Assembly (NCBI GenBank): GCA_012031415.1
Contig: JAAUTN010000009.1
Location: 1 to 55,256, forward strand
DNA length: 55,256 nucleotides
Direction: 5' to 3'
DNA from: Leptolyngbyaceae cyanobacterium SM1_4_3
GTDB lineage: Bacteria > Cyanobacteriota > Cyanobacteriia > Elainellales > Elainellaceae
Shown: piece by piece, positions 1-7,051 of the stretch
Position numbering within the stretch: position 1 is the first letter of the stretch
How the letters are laid out: the number at the start of each line of letters is the position of its first letter
Translations under genes and position numbers: made by a program
Notes under the pieces: model-generated
Seen by the model: the letters and a program-made list of their open reading frames with translations, nothing else
Databases searched by the model: none
What the model was told of the DNA's origin: nothing

Positions 1-142
1 TTATTTTTGGTTGATTTTGCGGAGATACTTTGCTGAAAAATCTGGGCAAATTCAACTTGTCGTGTTTAGAGAAAAAACGAATGGCAAGACAAAAAAAGAA
101 CCTCCCCCCGTATTGGAAAAAGCTGAACGGCGGGCAGCAGGT

Positions 143-460
143 ATGAAGTCGCTGAAAGTAGAGTTGAACTTTGGTAACTCGCGATCGCTCACCAATTTCC
201 TGGAGGCGATCGAGGAGATGCGTGAAAAGCAGGATGCCTACAATCAGCTTCTGTCCAGCGTTGACACAGCCTATGTGGAGATGCTGGAGTTTGAGAAGGC
301 CCTGGCAGATTTGACCGATCATATGCTGCTAGATATTGCGTCTCGCTTTGGGCGCAACAGCAGTGAGTATGAAGCGGCAGGCGGAGTGCGGAAGAGTGAG
401 CAAATTCGTCGTCGCTCTCGCGGCAAAAGAAACAACCGTGAGACAGAGGTTCAGGACTAA
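143..460 (+). CDS. Conserved-looking hypothetical protein, 105 aa
   Basis: I do not recognise the family. The protein starts MKSLKVELNFGN, has a central helical segment rich in Glu, Leu and Ala (about residues 18-75), and ends in a basic Arg/Ser/Lys tail, so it could bind nucleic acid or another protein. I chose the ATG at 143 over the in-frame one at 11 because the sequence before 143 is low in coding character. A 21-codon ORF (81-146, MARQKKNLPPYW...) overlaps this start as ATGA. That is either translational coupling or the true N-terminus separated by a one-base frameshift. No membrane segment or signal peptide is visible. Function unknown. Confidence 0.6.
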   Translation: MKSLKVELNFGNSRSLTNFLEAIEEMREKQDAYNQLLSSVDTAYVEMLEFEKALADLTDHMLLDIASRFGRNSSEYEAAGGVRKSEQIRRRSRGKRNNRETEVQD

Positions 461-477
461 AAACTCAATTACACTCG

Positions 478-525
478 TTGCCAAGCTCCAGCTTGGCAAT
501 GCAAGTAGGGAAGCTAGAGCTTCCC
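478..525. repeat. Two tandem hairpins (intergenic palindromic repeat)
   Basis: Hairpin 1 (478-499) has arms TTGCCAAGCT/AGCTTGGCAA around CC. Hairpin 2 (508-525) has arms GGGAAGCT/AGCTTCCC around AG. The block follows the stop of the 143-460 gene and could end its transcription. Its layout, CTCGTT + palindrome + AATGC + palindrome, matches the larger block at 52675-52770, so this is probably a dispersed repeat family. Confidence 0.75.
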
Positions 526-578
526 TTTACTTGTTTCTCTTGACACGTAGCAGGAGTTTGAATCGGGCAACCTGATTT

Positions 579-1145
579 TTAGGGTCGCCCCTTCAACCAG
601 CCAAACACATCTTTGACAGTAAGAGTCAACTCTACCCCGGTTAAAACAGGAAGAACATCCACTTCTACTAACTCAGTGGGAAGCTGATCGGGACGAAAGG
701 CTAGAATGACTCGTTCTTCGGGGTCAATTAGCCAGCCTAGCTGAGAACCATGCTTGAGACAGTGCAAGATATTACGAATGACCTTTGTCGTTTTCTGCTC
801 CGGCGAAAGAATATCTACAGTCCAATCAGGAGGCTGGTTAAATACATTGTCGATTTCCCCTGCTGAGTCAAAGGGAATCCGTTCCCAGGCAAATACAGCC
901 GCATCAGGCACAATCGACCTGCCTTCAAATGTACAGCGCAATTCTGGAAGTGCCATCGCAATTCGGGCTTCTTCCGCAACAGCATTCACAGCATCACAGA
1001 ACTTCAACTGTAGGCGAGAATGTTTTCCCTGGGGCATGGGCTTTTGTTCGACGCGACCCTCGATAAACTCGCTAGCAGGCTTTGTTTCTGGCAGCTTTAG
1101 GAACTCCTTGAGAGTCATCGTTGGGGAATTCACAACACCTGTCAT
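579..1145 (-). CDS. Uma2 family (DUF820) putative restriction endonuclease-like protein
   Basis: A 188-residue protein of the Uma2/DUF820 family, a PD-(D/E)XK-like nuclease fold greatly expanded in cyanobacteria. Family marks are EFIEGRVEQKPMPQGKHSRLQ near residues 27-47, VPDAAVFAW (the acidic position after strand 2, about residue 80), and PPDWTVDILSPEQ followed by a Lys about 12 residues later in the helix before the GWLIDPEE segment. The second acidic position is Asp (VDILSP) where many members have Glu. The length is normal for the family. It is one of three Uma2 genes in the first 14 kb and has no obvious partner. The biological role of the family is unproven. Confidence 0.9.
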   Translation of the reverse strand: MTGVVNSPTMTLKEFLKLPETKPASEFIEGRVEQKPMPQGKHSRLQLKFCDAVNAVAEEARIAMALPELRCTFEGRSIVPDAAVFAWERIPFDSAGEIDNVFNQPPDWTVDILSPEQKTTKVIRNILHCLKHGSQLGWLIDPEERVILAFRPDQLPTELVEVDVLPVLTGVELTLTVKDVFGWLKGRP

Positions 1146-1163
1146 CTGACCTTCTCCTGAGTA

Positions 1164-1263
1164 GGAATAGGGGCATTGCTGATTTAATCTATGAATTTAT
1201 GGAGCGCGCTTGCGCGGCTCCCAACAAAAATTTCATAGCCGGATTAAGCAACGCCGGAATAGG
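1164..1263. mobile_element. Palindromic MITE-like element with 8-bp target duplication
   Basis: An 84-bp near-palindrome (1172-1255) is flanked by the direct repeat GGAATAGG at 1164-1171 and 1256-1263. The left end reads GGCATTGCTGATT and the right end, reversed, GGCGTTGCTTAAT. The centre is a GC-rich hairpin GGAGCGCGC...GCGCGGCTCC. No coding capacity. Its ends resemble those of the insertion in the histidine kinase gene (44397-44475) and of the IS1-like remnant near 25.0-25.3 kb, so a transposase acting in trans is a reasonable inference. Confidence 0.75.
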
Positions 1264-1319
1264 AATTGAGGCTGTAACCCAGGTTATAACAAAAGGTTTG
1301 AGAAAATCTACTGAATTGA

Positions 1320-1472
1320 ATGGCAACAGCTAAAAAACACTGGGTTTGTTGGGCTTTTGAATGTCATGGGTCATCACCTCCAGACCAAATAGCTGTTACA
1401 CTTCCTGATAAGGTTACAGTAGTCTCAGAAAAGCCGTTTGAGAAGTTTATCATTCCAGACTTTTCCCTTTGA
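1320..1472 (+). CDS. Small ORF, 50 aa, unrecognised
   Basis: ATG at 1320 opens a 50-residue ORF beginning MATAKKHWVCWAFECHG and ending FIIPDFSL, 15 nt before the next start at 1488. The composition looks coding (Trp, Cys and aromatic residues, few rare codons), but no ribosome binding site stands out and I recognise no domain. It could be a remnant truncated by the MITE just upstream, or a small protein co-transcribed with the 1488 gene. Confidence 0.3.
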   Translation: MATAKKHWVCWAFECHGSSPPDQIAVTLPDKVTVVSEKPFEKFIIPDFSL

Positions 1473-1487
1473 AATGCTGTTAACGAA

Positions 1488-1928
1488 ATGAATCCAACTG
1501 AGATGAACCCCAATGGCACAACTGGAACAATTTCGGTAACTGTGCTGCTTCAGGATAATGGACAGTACCTTTGTCAGACATCAACTGATTTGGGCGATCG
1601 CCCTAGTGACAACATCCGTTGCTACGGTCAAACACAAGAACACGCCATTGCGATCGCCCTAGAAAAGTTAGCAGATCACTATCGCCAACTTGCTGAGGAG
1701 CGTCAAAATTTGGATTGGGATGCAGTAGAGCGAACTGAGACCGGAGAACCCATTCTGAATCGTTATCATGTGATCCTGCATTATGAACGCACTGGTGATG
1801 CAGAATCAAAGTTTGAAGCGATGCACGATACGATAATGGGAAATACAGTGGTTGAAAATGCAAAGATTACTGTAATTGAAGTTGCGGCTCATTTGCCAAT
1901 TGACCCGCTCACTCGATCGTGGGGTTAA
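1488..1928 (+). CDS. Hypothetical protein, 146 aa
   Basis: The N-terminal half (about residues 14-70) looks like a small beta/alpha domain with an antiparallel sheet (TISVTVLLQDNGQYLCQTS) followed by a helix (HAIAIALEKLADHYRQLAEE), reminiscent of HicB-type folds, though I cannot assign it. The C-terminal half has a YHVILHYERTGDAE...KITVIEVAAHLP pattern suggesting a second alpha/beta unit. No signal peptide or membrane segment. HIP1 sites lie inside the frame and encode ordinary residues. ATG at 1503 is an alternative start. Function unknown. Confidence 0.6.
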   Translation: MNPTEMNPNGTTGTISVTVLLQDNGQYLCQTSTDLGDRPSDNIRCYGQTQEHAIAIALEKLADHYRQLAEERQNLDWDAVERTETGEPILNRYHVILHYERTGDAESKFEAMHDTIMGNTVVENAKITVIEVAAHLPIDPLTRSWG

Positions 1929-1954
1929 GTCAGGCAAGCTGTGCGCCGCAAAAT

Positions 1955-2296
1955 TCAGGTTGAGGCTTTGTCTGACTCTAACCGCCTCAAATGCTGCTCA
2001 CCCCAGTTGCAGAGTTTTTGCAAAACTGGTTCCAAGCTTCTGCCGTATTCTGTAAACGAGTACTCCACTTTGGGGGGAACTTCTGAAAGAACAGTGCGAT
2101 GAACAATTTCATCGTTCTCTAACTCCCGCAACTGCTGAATCAACATCTTCTCAGAAATTTCGGGAATAAGTCGCTTAAGTTCACTGTAGCGTCTGGTGTA
2201 ATCCTTCAGGTGCCACAAAATAAGCAGTTTCCACTTTCCTCCTAAGACTTTCAGTGTTGCTTGTACAAACGCCGTTCCTTCTGTTTGCTCCTGCAT
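1955..2296 (-). CDS. HxlR family winged-helix transcriptional regulator
   Basis: A 113-residue one-domain regulator of the HxlR family. Diagnostic segments are LGGKWKLLILWHL (residues about 18-30), the wing/recognition region YSELKRLIPEISEKMLIQQLRELENDEIVHR and the C-terminal VEYSFTEYGRSLEPVLQKLCNWGEQH. Such proteins bind DNA as dimers and often respond to reactive carbonyls or oxidants and control a divergent oxidoreductase gene. Here the divergent neighbour is a short-chain dehydrogenase at 2417, with inverted repeats in the shared 120-bp intergenic region, so local control of that gene is likely. No Cys is present near the N-terminus, so thiol sensing as in YodB is not evident. Confidence 0.93.
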   Translation of the reverse strand: MQEQTEGTAFVQATLKVLGGKWKLLILWHLKDYTRRYSELKRLIPEISEKMLIQQLRELENDEIVHRTVLSEVPPKVEYSFTEYGRSLEPVLQKLCNWGEQHLRRLESDKAST

Positions 2297-2325
2297 GAAT
2301 ACTCTCCGCTGTAATGCTGACAGAC

Positions 2326-2367
2326 ACTTACAAAAAAGTAAGTACTTCCGAAAAAGTTAGTGGAAGT
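2326..2367. promoter_or_regulatory. Probable operator of the HxlR regulator
   Basis: The intergenic region shared by the divergent regulator and dehydrogenase contains a perfect inverted repeat ACTTAC-N6-GTAAGT (2326-2343). Immediately after it comes ACTTCC-N12-GGAAGT (2344-2367). The stretch AAAAAGTAAGT is also repeated as AAAAAGTTAGT. Tandem dyads of this type, placed 30-90 bp from both starts, are what a dimeric winged-helix regulator would bind. Confidence 0.65.
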
Positions 2368-2416
2368 ATACCCTTGATGGAGAGTGATTGTCAGTTAGTC
2401 CGAGGAAATCTTCGCT

Positions 2417-3148
2417 ATGCCAGTGGAAGGAAAAGTTGCCATCGTCACGGGTTCGTCACGGGGAATTGGACGGGCGATTGCCCAGCGGCTAGGAAAAGAC
2501 GGGGCAAACGTAGTTGTCACCTACAGCGGCAACCGAGATAAGGCAGAAGAGGTTGTTTCAACCATTGAAGCAAGTGGCGCAAAGGCAACAGCAATTCAGG
2601 TGGATATGAGGGAACTTGAGGATGTTCGGAGTCTTTTTCAGAAGGCGATCGAACACTTTAGTAAGGTAGATATTCTAGTCAACAATGCGGCTGGAAAAAA
2701 CATCTTTAAGCCCACTGCTGAGATGACGGTTGAAGAGTATGACAGTATGTTTAATATTACTCGTGGAGTGTACTTTGCGCTTCAGCAGGCGGCCCATTTC
2801 CTGTCTAATAACGGTCGAATTGTTAGCATCTCCACTAGCGGCACGGTGATGGCAATTCCTGCTGGAGGTGCGTATGCTGGGGCTAAAGCTGCGATTGAAC
2901 AATTTAGTGCTGGACTGGCGAAGGAACTCGGCGCAAGGGGCATCACGGTTAATACAGTTTCTCCTGGTGTCACAAACACTGATGGTCTTGTTTTAGATCA
3001 AGCACAAGTGGATCAGCTAGTTACTCAAACTCCGTTAGGACGACTGGGGCAGCCGATTGACGTAGCTGATGCGGTAGCGATGCTACTGTCGGATGATGCC
3101 CGCTGGATTACTGGACAACATATTCGAGCTAATGGTGGGATTGTCTAG
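2417..3148 (+). CDS. Short-chain dehydrogenase/reductase (3-oxoacyl-ACP reductase-like)
   Basis: A 243-residue classical SDR oxidoreductase using NAD(P)H. The nucleotide-binding motif TGSSRGIG is at residues 11-18, NNAAG (variant of NNAG) at about 89-93, the catalytic Ser lies in SISTSG near 139, and Tyr153/Lys157 form YAGAK. Arg15 after the first glycine-rich turn favours NADP(H). The C-terminus PLGRLGQPIDVADAV...WITGQHIRANGGI is standard. The substrate cannot be read from sequence; most relatives are called FabG-like, but divergence from an HxlR regulator suggests a stress-inducible carbonyl reductase. The start is supported by GAGGA upstream. Confidence 0.95.
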   Translation: MPVEGKVAIVTGSSRGIGRAIAQRLGKDGANVVVTYSGNRDKAEEVVSTIEASGAKATAIQVDMRELEDVRSLFQKAIEHFSKVDILVNNAAGKNIFKPTAEMTVEEYDSMFNITRGVYFALQQAAHFLSNNGRIVSISTSGTVMAIPAGGAYAGAKAAIEQFSAGLAKELGARGITVNTVSPGVTNTDGLVLDQAQVDQLVTQTPLGRLGQPIDVADAVAMLLSDDARWITGQHIRANGGIV

Positions 3149-3159
3149 AAGTGCCTCCT

Positions 3160-3187
3160 GTAAGGGCGAACGGCCGTTCGCCCCTAC
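3160..3187. terminator. Perfect 20-bp palindrome between convergent genes
   Basis: GGGCGAACGGCCGTTCGCCC (3164-3183), extended by GTA/TAC, lies 11 nt after the dehydrogenase stop and could form a strong hairpin for either strand. No T-tract follows, so it may be a dispersed repeat rather than a simple intrinsic terminator. Between here and the mgtE stop lie further repeat-like segments: GTAGGGTGTGTTAGCGCAGC with a matching CGTAACGCATC, and GGGCATCTTGCCC/GGGTGAGACACCC hairpins at about 3290-3342. Confidence 0.5.
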
Positions 3188-3375
3188 GAGAATTCATCCC
3201 TTCAATAGCAACGCCTGCATTTGCGTAGGGTGTGTTAGCGCAGCGTAACGCATCATCTCTGAAATTCGATGCGTTACTGTACATTTTGTGGGATGGGCAT
3301 CTTGCCCGTCCGGGCGGGTGAGACACCCACCCCACAGGTTATTTAATCCATGATCCTTGGTTGAAATGGATTTCC

Positions 3376-4719
3376 TCACCCCACAAGTTTTAGCATGACG
3401 GAAACTAACCCCAAAAAGGTTAAAAACCCAATCGCATCCAGTGTAGTCGTGAGTAGCGGGCCACTAATCAAAGCGGGATCAAGGTTTAACCGCTTGAGTC
3501 CCATTGGTAGCAGGGTTCCGGCGGTGGCGGCGACAAATACATTAATCACCATAACGAAGCCTGCGACTGCACCCACCCAGCGTTCTTCAGGGGTAGACCA
3601 GATGAGTGATAAAACTGCCAGAGTAAAACCTAATGCTAGAGCGGTTCCCAGCCCTGCCAACAGTTCTTTGCGAAGGATGCGGAGGGTGTCTTTAGGCGTG
3701 ACTTCACCAATTCCTAAGCCGCGCACGGTGACAGAGAGTGCTTGAATGGCAACGTTGCCACTGGTGTTAGAGAGGATGGGCATGATCACGGCCAGCACGG
3801 GCACTACGGAGATTACCTGTTGAAAGGGGGCGATCGCACTAGCCGCGCCGATGTATAGCCCAATGTTGCCGAGTAGCCAGGGCAGGCGTTTGCGAATCGT
3901 GACTGCGGGAGGAGAGAGGGCAGCTTCATCACCACTCACGCCCGCGAGCTTTTGGATATCTTCGGTGGCTTCCTCTTCGAGAATGTCGATTACGTCGTCA
4001 ATGGTGATAATGCCGACCAGACGGTCTTCCCGGTCAACGACGGGCAGCGCCAGCAGGTCATAGCGCTTCATCAGTTGCGCTACTTCCTCTTGAGGCATCG
4101 TAGTGTAAGCTTTGATGACGCGATCGCTAGCCAAGTCTTGAATTCGCGCATCAGGGATGGAAAACAAAAGCTGCCGCAGTGACACCACCCGCACTAGCCG
4201 CCGCTCATCGTCTGTCACGTAGGCGTAGTAAACCGTTTCCTTGTCCTGGTCAGACTGGCGAATTTTTCTCAGCGCCTCACCCACCGTTAAGCCCTGCCGC
4301 AGCCGCACATATTCGGTGGTCATCACCCGTCCGGCGGTGCCTTCGGGATAGCCAAGAATGGTGGCGGTTGCCTGTCGTTCTCCCGAACTCATCTGCGCCA
4401 ATAGCCGTCGCACGACTCTAGCAGGCAGTTCGTCAAATAGTTCTGCCCGGTCGTCAGGGCGCATTGCCTCAATGATTTGATGTACCTGCACGTCCTGAAG
4501 TGAGCTAATCAGAGATTCCTGCACCTCTGGCGGCAGGTACTCAAACACCTCAGTTGCTTGAATTTTGCTGAGCAAACGAAAGGCGATCGCTTGTCGCTCT
4601 GGGGGAAGCTCTTTAATGTAATCGCCCACATCCACAGCGGGCAAATAATTTAGCTCTAGCTTGAGCCGATTGAAATCTTGAATATCCAGCAGCGTATCGC
4701 GAGCGTCCTGAGTGAGCAT
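3376..4719 (-). CDS. mgtE: Magnesium transporter MgtE
   Basis: A 447-residue Mg2+ channel of the MgtE family acting in the cytoplasmic membrane. Domain order: N-terminal superhelical N domain (about 20-130, with LPPERQAIAFRLL and LPPEVQESLISSL repeats), two CBS domains (about 135-260, ending VGIITIDDVIDILEEEATEDIQKLAG), then a C-terminal block of five membrane helices (about 280-447) with the conserved MPILSNTSGNVAIQALSV and a Pro-rich third helix. Length and motifs are normal for the family. In known MgtE proteins the N and CBS domains bind Mg2+ and close the pore. The start is preceded by AGGAGG at ideal spacing; that site adjoins a hairpin in the leader. Confidence 0.96.
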   Translation of the reverse strand: MLTQDARDTLLDIQDFNRLKLELNYLPAVDVGDYIKELPPERQAIAFRLLSKIQATEVFEYLPPEVQESLISSLQDVQVHQIIEAMRPDDRAELFDELPARVVRRLLAQMSSGERQATATILGYPEGTAGRVMTTEYVRLRQGLTVGEALRKIRQSDQDKETVYYAYVTDDERRLVRVVSLRQLLFSIPDARIQDLASDRVIKAYTTMPQEEVAQLMKRYDLLALPVVDREDRLVGIITIDDVIDILEEEATEDIQKLAGVSGDEAALSPPAVTIRKRLPWLLGNIGLYIGAASAIAPFQQVISVVPVLAVIMPILSNTSGNVAIQALSVTVRGLGIGEVTPKDTLRILRKELLAGLGTALALGFTLAVLSLIWSTPEERWVGAVAGFVMVINVFVAATAGTLLPMGLKRLNLDPALISGPLLTTTLDAIGFLTFLGLVSVMLKLVG

Positions 4720-4730
4720 GACACAACCTC

Positions 4731-4870
4731 CTAAGCCTCCCCCGCGCAGGGAGACTTAGCTCACCAGGCTAGGGGAGATGAACAATAGTACTGAAGGATG
4801 GACTTCGGTCCATAAAATTGATTAACTCAGCATCAATGCCAGACAAGGCATTGCTAATTCTTATGTTACT
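4731..4870 (-). promoter_or_regulatory. Hairpin-rich 5' leader of mgtE (candidate cis-regulatory RNA)
   Basis: Read on the minus strand, three stem-loops precede the mgtE start: AATGCC-TTGTCT-GGCATT, then ATGGAC-CGAA-GTCCAT, then a stem of about 11 bp with arms CTAAGTCTCCC and GGGAGGCTTAG. The AGGAGG ribosome site overlaps the 3' edge of the last stem, so folding could limit translation. I cannot match it to the M-box consensus. Mg2+ control is an inference from the gene downstream. Confidence 0.45.
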
Positions 4871-5168
4871 TCCTCAAATACCCAAACTGGTAGCCCTCAT
4901 CCGGCAGAAGTTGTTTGACTCTGCCTCTAGTACTTTAAAGAAGTGGTGAATTTTAATTCTGATGGAGCAACGCAAACCGGAAAGAAGCAAACTTTCGACC
5001 GTTCAGCAGACACAATCGATGATTGTTTTGAGTGATTAGATTTCAAAACACTGCGTTCTGCCTTAGTACTAGCGATCGCCATAGCGCTCAGATCTGCGAC
5101 TTCTTCAAGAAGTCGCAGATCTTGCTGGAACTGGAAAACCAGAGAAAACGAGTGTTGTATCAGAAGTA
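4871..5168. other. Gene-free stretch between mgtE leader and WD40 gene
   Basis: No ORF with coding character on either strand. Apart from the 33-bp palindrome at 5090-5122 I see only AT-rich sequence and single HIP1 sites. Confidence 0.6.
5090..5122. repeat. 33-bp perfect palindrome, copy 1 of 3
   Basis: Arms AGATCTGCGACTTCT and its complement flank a TCA spacer. Identical arms occur at 38927-38959 and 51196-51228 with different 3-nt spacers. This copy lies 47 nt beyond the stop codon of the WD40 gene and could serve as its terminator. Confidence 0.9.
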
Positions 5169-6254
5169 CTAACGGGTGACTTGCCAGACCTTAATGGTGC
5201 CATCGTAGTTTACACCTGCCAGGATTTCACCATTGGGGCTAAAGCTGAGAGAGGCGGCTGTTTCTCCTTCTCGAACGGGTTCCTCTGCCAGGGTTTGAAT
5301 CAATTCACCCGTTGTTGGGTTCCATACGTTGACGGTGCTATCTAAATCGCTGGTGGCTAAAATCTTCCCGTTGGGGCTGTATTGCAGTGAGAAAACCGTT
5401 GATTCATGTCCGGTTAGAGTGTGCAGAAGCTCACCTTCTCGATTCCACAGTTTAACGGTGTTGTCAGAACTGCCGCTTGCCAGCGTCTCACCATCGGGGC
5501 TAAAGGTGAGTGAATGAATCGGGTACTCATGATCGGTTGGAAAGGTGAGAATGAGTTCTGCTGTTTCCAGGTTCCAGAGTTTGATGATTTTGTCTAATCC
5601 AGTGGTAGCGAGTGTTTTCCCATCATTGCTCAGAGCAATTCTGGAGCGCCTACCAGGAACCTCCACAGGGCGATCGCTTCCTTCAATTACAATCGCCTCA
5701 TGTCCTGCATTAAAGCTTTGCACCACCTGCTGACTCTCGACCGTCCATACTTGCACGGTCTGATCGTCTGGATTGGCGGTAATCAGCGTTTGTCCATCCT
5801 GGCTCAGAATGAGTAATTCGGTGAAATAGCCAATGTCGGGTAGGGCTTGAAGCGGTTCTTCCGTTTCCAGGTTCCAAAGCTGAATGTTGTGATGGCGATC
5901 GCTCACCACCAGCGTTTGACGATCATCCCCTATCGTCACCACTGACATTTCATCAAACAGTCCAGGGATTGTAGAAGTGAGTTCGCCTGACTGCAAATCC
6001 CACACTCTCACTTCACCGTCATAGGACCCTTGATCATTCGGTTCGCTGCCGCTCATGCCAGCGCTAATCAAGGATAAACCGTCCTCGCTAATGGTTATAG
6101 AACGTACATCAATCAAACGGCTATCGGAGTGACCCGGTAAGATGTGCAGCAGTTGTGCCTCTTGCCAGTTTGCCGCCGTGACGGTAGCTGCTATATTTTG
6201 ATTGCTTTGCGCGGTTATAATTGGCAGTGCAGCTTGCAGTGGCGATCGCCACAC
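5169..6254 (-). CDS. WD40 repeat protein, probably exported; signal peptide in another frame
   Basis: Seven WD40 units ending in motifs such as VWDLQSG, LWNLETEE, VWTVESQQ, LWNLETAE, LWNREGE, VWNPTTGE and VWQVTR form a single seven-bladed propeller, normally a protein-binding platform. The frame opens only at a GTG (6254). An ATG at 6306 in another frame encodes a good Sec signal peptide (basic start, then FLVTSLVGVAIATA). Dropping one A near 6231-6236 joins it to ALPIITAQS of the propeller frame. The gene is therefore probably 5169-6306 with a one-base frameshift, real or an assembly error. It stands alone on the minus strand; no partner is obvious. Confidence 0.85.
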   Translation of the reverse strand: MWRSPLQAALPIITAQSNQNIAATVTAANWQEAQLLHILPGHSDSRLIDVRSITISEDGLSLISAGMSGSEPNDQGSYDGEVRVWDLQSGELTSTIPGLFDEMSVVTIGDDRQTLVVSDRHHNIQLWNLETEEPLQALPDIGYFTELLILSQDGQTLITANPDDQTVQVWTVESQQVVQSFNAGHEAIVIEGSDRPVEVPGRRSRIALSNDGKTLATTGLDKIIKLWNLETAELILTFPTDHEYPIHSLTFSPDGETLASGSSDNTVKLWNREGELLHTLTGHESTVFSLQYSPNGKILATSDLDSTVNVWNPTTGELIQTLAEEPVREGETAASLSFSPNGEILAGVNYDGTIKVWQVTR

Positions 6255-6422
6255 CCACTAAACTGGTCACGAGGAAGGGCGATCGCTTAAAAATTTGTCC
6301 TATCATTATTTCAAACTCGGAACTCGTACTATTCTTTAAGAATCACGAGTAAGGATTGATGTTTCGGTCTGCCAACTGAACGTTGCGAAACTTTTTATAA
6401 AAACTGTGTTGAAGGATTAGCT

Positions 6423-7001
6423 ATGGATGCGCTTACGCTGAATCTACGTCCTGTTCTCGAACTCACTGACGAACAGTTCGAGAAACTTGCAGTTGCCAAT
6501 CGTGACTTGCGGCTGGAGCGCACTGCTAAAGGAGAACTAATCGTTATGCCACCCACTGGAGGAAGTACGGGCAAGCGCAATGCTAACCTAACTTTTCAGG
6601 TACAGGCTTGGAGTAATCAACATCCTCTCGGCGTTGTTTTTGACTCTTCAACAGCCTTTAGATTACAAAATGGAGCAACCCGTTCTCCAGATGTTTCCTG
6701 GATCAGGCAATCTCGTTGGGACAGCTTGCCTCCAGAACAGCAAGAGCGCTTTCCCCCAATTTGTCCAGATTTCGTCGTTGAGCTACGTTCCCGCACCGAT
6801 GGTTTGAAGGATTTGCAAAATAAGATGCAGGAATATCTGGAGAATGGGGCGCAGCTTGGCTGGTTGATTGATCCGCAAACAAAACAAGTGGAAGTTTATC
6901 GGGTGGGGCGATCGCCAGAAGTTTTACAGTCCCCTATGCAGCTTTCAGGAGAAAATATGCTGCCCGGATTCACCTTAGATTTGAAACCAATTTTTGATTA
7001 G
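6423..7001 (+). CDS. Uma2 family (DUF820) putative endonuclease-like protein
   Basis: A 192-residue Uma2 protein, complete. Family marks: an N-terminal helix LTDEQFEKLAVANRDLRLERTAKGELIVMPPTGG, SPDVSWI (acidic residue near 88), FVVELRSRTD (Glu near 119) and NKMQEYLENGAQLGWLIDPQ with the conserved Lys. It belongs to a different subgroup from the 579 and 13163 proteins because it carries the PPEQQERFPPICPDF segment. It lies between oppositely oriented genes and is probably monocistronic. The nuclease fold is established for the family; its target is unknown. Confidence 0.93.
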   Translation: MDALTLNLRPVLELTDEQFEKLAVANRDLRLERTAKGELIVMPPTGGSTGKRNANLTFQVQAWSNQHPLGVVFDSSTAFRLQNGATRSPDVSWIRQSRWDSLPPEQQERFPPICPDFVVELRSRTDGLKDLQNKMQEYLENGAQLGWLIDPQTKQVEVYRVGRSPEVLQSPMQLSGENMLPGFTLDLKPIFD

Positions 7002-7051
7002 GTGCAGTTCAACATTAGTAAGACAAAGTTTGACAAAAGTGCAGAACGAGT

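Noticed and set aside
754-1149. 131-codon plus-strand ORF opposite the first Uma2 gene
   Set aside because: Shadow frame; low-complexity Ser/Ala/Arg composition and no start context.
4731-4870. M-box riboswitch for mgtE
   Set aside because: I could not find the conserved M-box core by eye; only simple stem-loops are supported.
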